A stretch of DNA of 64,000 nucleotides from Devriesea agamarum (GTDB lineage Bacteria > Actinomycetota > Actinomycetes > Actinomycetales > Dermabacteraceae). The DNA lies in the NCBI RefSeq assembly GCF_900070355.1, contig NZ_LN849456.1:2170001-2234000 (forward strand), read 5' to 3'. A program made the position numbers and the translations under genes. Shown piece by piece: positions 58,233 through 64,000 of the stretch. The notes below the pieces were generated by a model. The model was not told the origin of the DNA. It did no database searches and saw only the letters and a list, made by a program, of their open reading frames with translations. Every line of letters begins with the position of its first letter. The stretch's first letter is position 1.

Positions 58233-61200
58233 ATGAGTAAACCGTCGGCTGTGACTCGGATATCGCCGCGCAAAGAACTATGGGCAAGCATTCTCACCTG
58301 GGTGTATGTCATAGCGACCGTGTGGTCGATCGGTCTGACCATCTTCCGGCGCGGACACGGTGGCTCATTCCCCGAGTACCTGTTCGGGATGCTTTTGAAC
58401 ATCCCGGTGTTTCCCTCGCTCGCATCGGTTGCGCTCCTCACCCTGCTCACCAGCGCCCTCATCCGGCGTAAACGAGTGGCCCTGCTGGTCGTGGGCATAC
58501 TGCAACTGGGCGGCCTGATCCTGGCGCTGGAAGCAATCATCGCGGATGTGCTCAACTTCCAGCTTCTGATCGACCTCGATGGCTGGGGGATGACCACCCT
58601 GTGGAGCATTATGGACCTGATCAGCGTGCTCATTGCGCTGTCCATGGTGCTGCTGACCTGGTGGCTATGGCCCTGTTTCCCCGCCCGCATGTCGCGCGGC
58701 TCCGTCCTCCTGGCGGTTGCGGTGCTAGCCACCGGGTTCGTGGTATCCGTCGCCCTCACACACTTGCTGGTCATCACCACCACCCACCTGCACGGCATGG
58801 ACTGGCGGATTCTCCGCTACGCCCTGCTCAGGCCATTCGGGCTGGTCGACCCCGGTGTTCACCAGTTCGGGGTGATCCCCCGCTGGATACCGGGGCTCAC
58901 CGGATTCCTGATCGGCGCCACCATTTTCCTGGCCGCCTACATGTTCCTTCGCTCCAGTCGACGCCGGGGCCTGTGGACAGGCCGACAGGAAGTGACCCTG
59001 CGCTCGCTTCTGGCCCGCTCCGGTGAGGCTGACTCCCTGGGATACTTTGCGACCCGACGCGACAAAGACCTGATCTTCTCGCCCGACGGGCAGGCCGCCA
59101 TCGCCTACCGCGTGGTGGGTTCGGTGTGCCTCGCCTCGGGCGACCCGGTGGGACCGCACAGCGCCTGGCCCGGTGCCATCGATGCCTGGCTCACCCGGGC
59201 ACGCACCTACGGGTGGATGCCCGCGGTGCTCGCCGCCGGAGAACGCGGCGCACGGGCCTACGCGGACGCAGGGTTGGCGGTAATCGCCCTCGGCGATGAA
59301 GCCATCCTCGACAGCAACCGGTTCGATCTGGCCAACACCTCGATGACCCCGGTGCGTCGGGCGGTGGCTCACGCCCGAAAAGCAGGGCTCACCACGCAAA
59401 TCCGTAGACATCAAGACCTCACCGACGAGGACATGCGGGACGTGGAGAACCTCGCAGAAACCTGGCGCGAAGGCGGGGTGGAACGCGGCTTCTCCATGGC
59501 GCTGAACCGGCTAGGAGACCCCGCTGATGGGCAATGCGTTCTGGTCAGTGCACACGACGAACAGGGCCGCATGGTCGGCTTTTTGTCGTTTGTTCCCTGG
59601 GGGCGCCGCGGGGCCTCACTGGACTTGATGAGGCGCGCCCCCGAAGCCCCCAACGGCACGAATGAACTGCTGGTCGCCGCCATGATGCAGGACGGATCTA
59701 GCCTCGGCATCACCCGAGTCAGCCTCAACTTCGCAATGTTCCGCAGCATCTTCGCCGAGGCGCAGCGGATCGGCGCGAACCCGGTCACTCGCCTGAACTC
59801 ACACATCCTTGGCCGACTGGACCGGATCTTCCAGCTCGAACGTCTCTACCGTTCAAACCAGAAATTCCAGCCGGAATGGATCCCGCGTTACCTCTGCGCC
59901 GAAGGGTTGCTGACCCTTGCCCGCGTGGCCTGGGCGGCAGGCGTGGCCGAGGGATTTATTCCCCGTATCTTGCGGCCCCGCGACACCGAGGCCGGGCAGC
60001 TGAGCCCGGCTGAGTTGGAGGAGGTAAAGCGGATCGCAGCTGAGAAACCCGATGTCGCCGATCTCGCTCCCCGACGTTCGGATCAGTCCCGCCACCGGGT
60101 GCGGCATTTGGAGATGCTGCGCGAAGCAGGACGCGAACCGTACCCGGTGGGTCTTGGCACCCCAGAACCGCTCGCGGATGTGGCTGCGCTCCTGCACGCT
60201 GATCCAGATGAGCGCGGGGACGCGGTGCGAGTTCAGCATGCTGACCAGACCGCGCACGTCACCGCGGGCAGGGTTGTGCGGTTACGCAGCCACGGCGGAG
60301 TGACCTTTATTGACCTCATGGATGGACGTACGCGGGTTCAGGTCGTGGCGGAAGAATCTGTCATCGGGGAAGCTGAGCACCGGATGCTGCGCAGCTGCGT
60401 GGATACCGGAGACCTAGTGGTCATGACCGGTGTGCTCGGCCAATCCCGCAATGGCACGCCCTCCCTCATGCTCAGCTCGTGGCAAATGGCATCCAAATGC
60501 TTGCAGCCGATTCCGTTCGACAGTTTCGAGGATCCAGAGTCGCGTTTGCGCAGGCGTTCCACGGACTTGGTTGTGCATCCGCAGGCGACACATCTGCTGA
60601 CTGCACGCTCCCGCATCGTCCGGGAGATTCGCAGCTACCTCGTGTCTCAGGGATACGACGAAGTTGAAACCCCCATGCTGAACACGGTGCACGGCGGGGC
60701 CAGCGCACGGCCCTTCCGCACCCACATCAACGCCTACGGGATGGACCTCACCCTGAGGATCGCCCCCGAGCTGTATTTAAAGCGGCTGCTGGTCGGCGGA
60801 ATGGGACCGATTTTTGAAGTGGGACGAAACTTCCGCAACGAAGGTGCGGACGCCACGCACAACCCTGAGTTCACCGCGCTCGAAGCGTATAAACCTTTTG
60901 CCGACTACCACGTGATGCGTGAGCTCACGGAAAATCTTTTGAAGGCCGCTGCCCGCGCGATGTACGGGAAGGAAATGCTACCGCTGCGCGATGTGCATCG
61001 TGATGATGCGCCTGGGGACGATTCTGACGGTCGGCGAGCCGAGCCCGTTCTCACGGACGTGTCGGGTCCGTGGCCTGTCATTAGCGTGTGCGATGCGGTC
61101 TCGGCGGCAGTGGGCCGCGAGATTTCGCTCGACACTGATTTTGAGGAGCTGCTGGCCCTTGCCCATGAGCACCAGATCCACGTCCGCGATGACATGGGTG

Positions 61201-61622
61201 CGGGAGCTTTAATTGAGGAGCTGTACGGGGAACTGGTCGAACCGGCCACCATCTTCCCGACCTTCTACATTGACTTTCCCGCGGAAACCTCGCCGCTTAC
61301 CGCCCCCCATCGCAGCACGCCGGGATTGGTTGAGCGGTGGGATCTCGTGGCCAATGCGATGGAGATCGGGACGGCTTATTCCGAACTCGCCGATCCGCTT
61401 GAACAGCGGGCGCGTCTGACCGAGCAGTCTCTTAAAGCAGCCGCAGGCGATCCTGAAGCCATGGAGGTGGATGAGGACTTCCTGTTCGCGCTCGAAAACG
61501 CTATGCCTCCGGCGGGCGGGCTCGGGCTCGGCGTGGATCGCATCGTGATGCTGCTGACCGACACCAATATCCGCGAGGTGCTGACGTTCCCCTTCGTGAA
61601 ACCGGCCCGGCGTGGATCCTGA
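58233..61622 (+). CDS. lysX: Bifunctional lysylphosphatidylglycerol synthase / lysyl-tRNA synthetase LysX
   Basis: A 1129-aa fusion. Residues about 20-235 contain six membrane helices; 260-560 form the MprF-like aminoacyl-PG synthase domain (DUF2156; SLGYFATRRDKDLIFSPDG, RVSLNFAMFRSIF). A lysyl-tRNA synthetase follows: an OB-fold around 680-790 (RVVRLRSHGGVTFIDLMDGRTRVQV) and the class II core with motif 2 GRNFRNEGADATHNPEFT and motif 3 GLGLGVDRIVMLLTD. It charges tRNA-Lys and transfers lysine to phosphatidylglycerol, lowering surface charge and giving resistance to cationic peptides. GGGGAG precedes the ATG. The full length matches actinobacterial LysX. Confidence 0.95.
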   Translation: MSKPSAVTRISPRKELWASILTWVYVIATVWSIGLTIFRRGHGGSFPEYLFGMLLNIPVFPSLASVALLTLLTSALIRRKRVALLVVGILQLGGLILALEAIIADVLNFQLLIDLDGWGMTTLWSIMDLISVLIALSMVLLTWWLWPCFPARMSRGSVLLAVAVLATGFVVSVALTHLLVITTTHLHGMDWRILRYALLRPFGLVDPGVHQFGVIPRWIPGLTGFLIGATIFLAAYMFLRSSRRRGLWTGRQEVTLRSLLARSGEADSLGYFATRRDKDLIFSPDGQAAIAYRVVGSVCLASGDPVGPHSAWPGAIDAWLTRARTYGWMPAVLAAGERGARAYADAGLAVIALGDEAILDSNRFDLANTSMTPVRRAVAHARKAGLTTQIRRHQDLTDEDMRDVENLAETWREGGVERGFSMALNRLGDPADGQCVLVSAHDEQGRMVGFLSFVPWGRRGASLDLMRRAPEAPNGTNELLVAAMMQDGSSLGITRVSLNFAMFRSIFAEAQRIGANPVTRLNSHILGRLDRIFQLERLYRSNQKFQPEWIPRYLCAEGLLTLARVAWAAGVAEGFIPRILRPRDTEAGQLSPAELEEVKRIAAEKPDVADLAPRRSDQSRHRVRHLEMLREAGREPYPVGLGTPEPLADVAALLHADPDERGDAVRVQHADQTAHVTAGRVVRLRSHGGVTFIDLMDGRTRVQVVAEESVIGEAEHRMLRSCVDTGDLVVMTGVLGQSRNGTPSLMLSSWQMASKCLQPIPFDSFEDPESRLRRRSTDLVVHPQATHLLTARSRIVREIRSYLVSQGYDEVETPMLNTVHGGASARPFRTHINAYGMDLTLRIAPELYLKRLLVGGMGPIFEVGRNFRNEGADATHNPEFTALEAYKPFADYHVMRELTENLLKAAARAMYGKEMLPLRDVHRDDAPGDDSDGRRAEPVLTDVSGPWPVISVCDAVSAAVGREISLDTDFEELLALAHEHQIHVRDDMGAGALIEELYGELVEPATIFPTFYIDFPAETSPLTAPHRSTPGLVERWDLVANAMEIGTAYSELADPLEQRARLTEQSLKAAAGDPEAMEVDEDFLFALENAMPPAGGLGLGVDRIVMLLTDTNIREVLTFPFVKPARRGS

Positions 61623-61704
61623 TACGTCTGACGGTTACCGCACCCGGTGAGTCGGGATCGCCCTGGGCCGGATTAACTCCGAACTGGATTAGCTCCGGGC
61701 CGGA

Positions 61705-62763
61705 TTAGTTCCGGGCTGGGGCGGTGGACTGGCGCACGATCAGACTGCATGGCAACACGGCGTGCTCATCCGACTGTCCTTGTGCAAGGCCAATCGCGAT
61801 GCGGATAGCGGCTGCTCCCATGTCGGGATGAGGCAGCCTGACCGAGGTGAGAGCGGGAACAAAAGAATCCGCGAACTCTGGTTCGTCATCAAAGCCGACG
61901 ACGGAGATATCCCCGGGCACCGACAGCCCGGCATCGCGCACCGCCATCACCGCGCCCGCAGCGACCCGATCCTGCACACAAAACAGGGCCGTGGGGCGGA
62001 TCTCGGGCGGCAGTGTCATCAGCGACGCAGTGGCCCGGTAACCCCCGGCCATGGTCCAGGCTGTTTCCACCACCGGGCACAGCAAAGGGTTCAGGCCCGC
62101 CTGCGAAATCACCTCGATAAAGGCAGCCTCGCGCCGGTCGGCCGCTAAGCAGGTGTGGCCCTGCAACATGGCGATCCGACGATGACCGAGCTGAGTTAAG
62201 TGCTCAACTGCGTCCCGGGCGCCGCGTTCGTCATCGGGTGTGACCGTGGGAATCACTCGGCCTTGAGCGGCCTCAGCTTCGGCCGCCAGGGCAGTGGGAA
62301 AGCAGTTGAGCAGAACCAACGGTTCCTGGCGCATCACCGCCGGGGGAGTGACGGCATCCAGGCTCACGGTCACGAAAATTAACGCGTCAACCATGCGGTC
62401 GAGCAATGCGCCCGCGGCACGGTCCGGACTATCGTCAACTGCCACATCCGACAGCAGCGTCATATAGCCCTGGCGGGAGGCTTCAGCCATGGCACCGCGC
62501 AGCATCAACCCGGCAAACGGTGAGGTGGTGACCCGGTCGGTGATGACGCCGATAGTGCGGGTGCATGAATCGCGCAGCGCCATGGCCACACTGTTACGGC
62601 GATATCCGAGGCGGGCTGCCACGGTGAGGACGCGCTCGCGCGTGGCGTTGCCGACCTCCCCGTCGGCTCGACCGTTTAACACCAGGGAGACCACTGTGCG
62701 AGAAACTCCGGCCGCTTGGGCGACGTCCATCGTGGTCACGCGCCGCTTGGAAGAGGTTGCCAT
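61705..62763 (-). CDS. LacI/GalR-family transcriptional regulator
   Basis: The N-terminal LacI helix-turn-helix reads RRVTTMDVAQAAGVSRTVVSLVLNGR, including the hinge NATRERVLTVAARLGYRRNSVAMALR. The periplasmic-binding-like effector domain follows, with VDALIFVTVSL, GHRRIAMLQGH and SVVGFDDEPEFADSF. The ATG at 62763 gives the usual length of about 352 aa. The frame stays open to 62943, adding 60 residues rich in Thr/Ser encoded by degenerate TGTTGTGCC-like repeats; I treat these as untranslated or optional. The target operon is not evident, and the lysX gene before it is convergent. Confidence 0.85.
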   Translation of the reverse strand: MATSSKRRVTTMDVAQAAGVSRTVVSLVLNGRADGEVGNATRERVLTVAARLGYRRNSVAMALRDSCTRTIGVITDRVTTSPFAGLMLRGAMAEASRQGYMTLLSDVAVDDSPDRAAGALLDRMVDALIFVTVSLDAVTPPAVMRQEPLVLLNCFPTALAAEAEAAQGRVIPTVTPDDERGARDAVEHLTQLGHRRIAMLQGHTCLAADRREAAFIEVISQAGLNPLLCPVVETAWTMAGGYRATASLMTLPPEIRPTALFCVQDRVAAGAVMAVRDAGLSVPGDISVVGFDDEPEFADSFVPALTSVRLPHPDMGAAAIRIAIGLAQGQSDEHAVLPCSLIVRQSTAPARN

Positions 62764-62984
62764 GCTTATTGTGCCTGTTGTGCCCGTCGTAGCTGTTATA
62801 TCTGTTGTGTAGAGGGTTTCTGTGGGGTGTGTGCTATCTATCGTGTTCGGTCTGTCCTCCATCGGGGCGGTGTGCGTCGATCCCGTGGGTGACGGCGTGG
62901 ACGCACGCGAGCAGAGACGGTGCGGCGTGCGGTGATCGGTCACCGTCCGATCCTTCCATGAATGAGGCCCGATACGATGTCAGG

Positions 62985-64000
62985 GTGCGTTTAGCAGGTT
63001 CCTCATCCCCTTCTGCTCCGCCGGTGCGTCGCCGTCGAGCCAAGCATTACTCCTCAAAGATTTCCGTGAAGTCCGCCGACCGCCGTCGACCACGGAAAGT
63101 TCCGGTTTATCACCATCCCACGCGCCGTGTTCGCAGCACCCGTCACTGGGAGTTTTATCCACTGTTAGACGCACTATTTGTGGCAGCGGCCGGGGCCATT
63201 ACGGTGTGGCTCGCAATTGTGTACCTACGCCAAGGTTTCTCGCTGTCGCCGACCAGGCTGCTGTACCTCCTGGTTTTTTGGGTGATGCTGTCATATCTCA
63301 CATTGCCTCGGCTGCATCAGGTGCTCACCTGGCTGTATTTGCCCGACTATTTTATTGGCCGCACCCGCACCTCAGACGGGGTGCTGGGGGACCCCGTGAA
63401 CCTGGCGATGGACGGCGATGAATGGGATATTCACGTGGCGATGCGGCGCGCTGGGTGGGTGCTTGCCGATGAGATCACCCTGCGTTCTAGCTGGAAAATG
63501 GCGATTTCAACCGTGTTTAGACGTTCCTACGCGGCAGCCCCGGTATCCTCTCTGTTCCTGTTCGGACGCAGACACGACTTTGCCTATCAGCAGGAAGTCG
63601 GCGGATCAACCACGCGTCGGCATCATGTTCGGTTTTGGCGGGTTCCCGATGGGTGGGTTCTGCCCGGCGGGCATAGGGCGCAGTGGTTGGCCGCTGGAAC
63701 CTTCGACCGCGCGGTCGGATTATCCATGTTTACCTTGCAAATCACCCATAAAATTGATGAAGACATCGATGTCGAACGCGACTACATCATCGACACCCTG
63801 CGCTACGCCGATCCCGAGGTGGAGGTGCGCACGATCAAGGACTTTTCGACCGCCTACCACGACCGCAACGGTGGCGGGGACCGGTTGCGCACCGACGGGC
63901 ATTTGCCGGTTATCAACCTGACCGGCGCGAGTGAGCGTTCACAGGGGTCAACCGCGATGATGCTTCCCCGCCACCGCCCAACCGGAATCGCGGTGATTGG
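62985..64000 (+). CDS. LssY_C-domain membrane protein (partial, runs off right edge)
   Basis: An open frame of 338 codons from the GTG at 62985 to the window edge. A basic N-terminus is followed by two membrane helices (LLDALFVAAAGAITVWLAIVYL; LLYLLVFWVMLSYLTL), then the LssY C-terminal domain: DPVNLAMDGDEWDIHVAMRRAGWVLADEIT, HHVRFWRVPDGW and ITHKIDEDIDVERDYIIDTLRYADPEVEV are the characteristic blocks. LssY was named from a Legionella type I secretion locus, but the domain's function is unknown. The GTG is the first start that covers the helices; no strong Shine-Dalgarno is seen. Confidence 0.8.
   Translation, partial: MRLAGSSSPSAPPVRRRRAKHYSSKISVKSADRRRPRKVPVYHHPTRRVRSTRHWEFYPLLDALFVAAAGAITVWLAIVYLRQGFSLSPTRLLYLLVFWVMLSYLTLPRLHQVLTWLYLPDYFIGRTRTSDGVLGDPVNLAMDGDEWDIHVAMRRAGWVLADEITLRSSWKMAISTVFRRSYAAAPVSSLFLFGRRHDFAYQQEVGGSTTRRHHVRFWRVPDGWVLPGGHRAQWLAAGTFDRAVGLSMFTLQITHKIDEDIDVERDYIIDTLRYADPEVEVRTIKDFSTAYHDRNGGGDRLRTDGHLPVINLTGASERSQGSTAMMLPRHRPTGIAVI

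Noticed and set aside
62763-62943. LacI regulator starting at 62943 (412 aa)
   Set aside because: The additional 60 residues are Thr/Ser-rich repeat translation with no ribosome-binding site; the ATG at 62763 sits at the normal distance before the helix-turn-helix.

Overview
The window reads as the chromosome of a high-GC Gram-positive bacterium (Actinomycetota). Pointers are the fused lysyl-phosphatidylglycerol synthase/lysyl-tRNA synthetase LysX, a MocR-type PdxR divergent from pdxS-pdxT, the ugpA-E-B-C gene order behind an 11-nt direct-repeat PHO box, Fur- and DtxR-type operators, many GTG/TTG starts and an apparently leaderless gene. A Micrococcales-type genus (for example Dermabacteraceae-like) would fit, but the sequence alone does not decide this. 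No rRNA, tRNA, CRISPR, insertion sequence or prophage was seen.

Layout. 1-2.2 kb: iron-siderophore uptake (lipoprotein and ATPase) and a DUF417 membrane protein behind metal-responsive operators. 2.6-7.4 kb: an M81 peptidase, a TauE/SafE permease and a two-gene ABC exporter. 7.4-13.1 kb: a glycerol regulon, with a SorC-family regulator divergent from glpD, then a terminator, then glpF-glpK. 13.1-22.4 kb: an MFS transporter behind a 13-copy heptamer array, an inositol dehydrogenase, an FGGY kinase coupled to a YdeP-type molybdo-oxidoreductase, a Nudix hydrolase, an esterase and a small Tat-secreted protein of unknown role. 23.2-27.4 kb: pdxR/pdxS-pdxT for pyridoxal phosphate. 27.6-32.1 kb: ugpAEBC glycerol-3-phosphate uptake under a PHO box. 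32.1-36.2 kb: fdhD and cbiMNQO cobalt uptake. 36.4-39.9 kb: a manganese ABC transporter with its DtxR-family regulator. 39.9-43.6 kb: an aminoglycoside-phosphotransferase-fold protein and the zinc chaperone AztD. 43.6-55.3 kb: an SDR, an isochorismatase-like hydrolase with an NCS1 permease, an Lrp-type regulator divergent from an APC permease and amidohydrolase, a drug exporter behind a perfect palindrome, and an aldo/keto reductase. 55.5-61.6 kb: two paralogous membrane-anchored hydrolases divergent from lysX, likely a lipid aminoacylation/deacylation module. 61.7-64 kb: a LacI-type regulator and the start of an LssY_C membrane protein.

The most unusual trait is repeated in-frame low-complexity insertion, often made of visible tandem DNA repeats, inside otherwise ordinary enzymes (PdxR, PdxS, PdxT, FdhD, an esterase, the APH-fold kinase, the isochorismatase homologue, the APC permease tail), together with short tandem arrays between genes (8-mer x9, 7-mer x13, 8-mer x5-6). 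Next come a PdxR whose aminotransferase domain has Thr where the PLP-binding Lys should be, and the LysX/hydrolase neighbourhood. Glycerol and glycerol-3-phosphate use (glpD/F/K, ugp) and metal homeostasis (Fe, Co, Mn, Zn) are the main functional themes.
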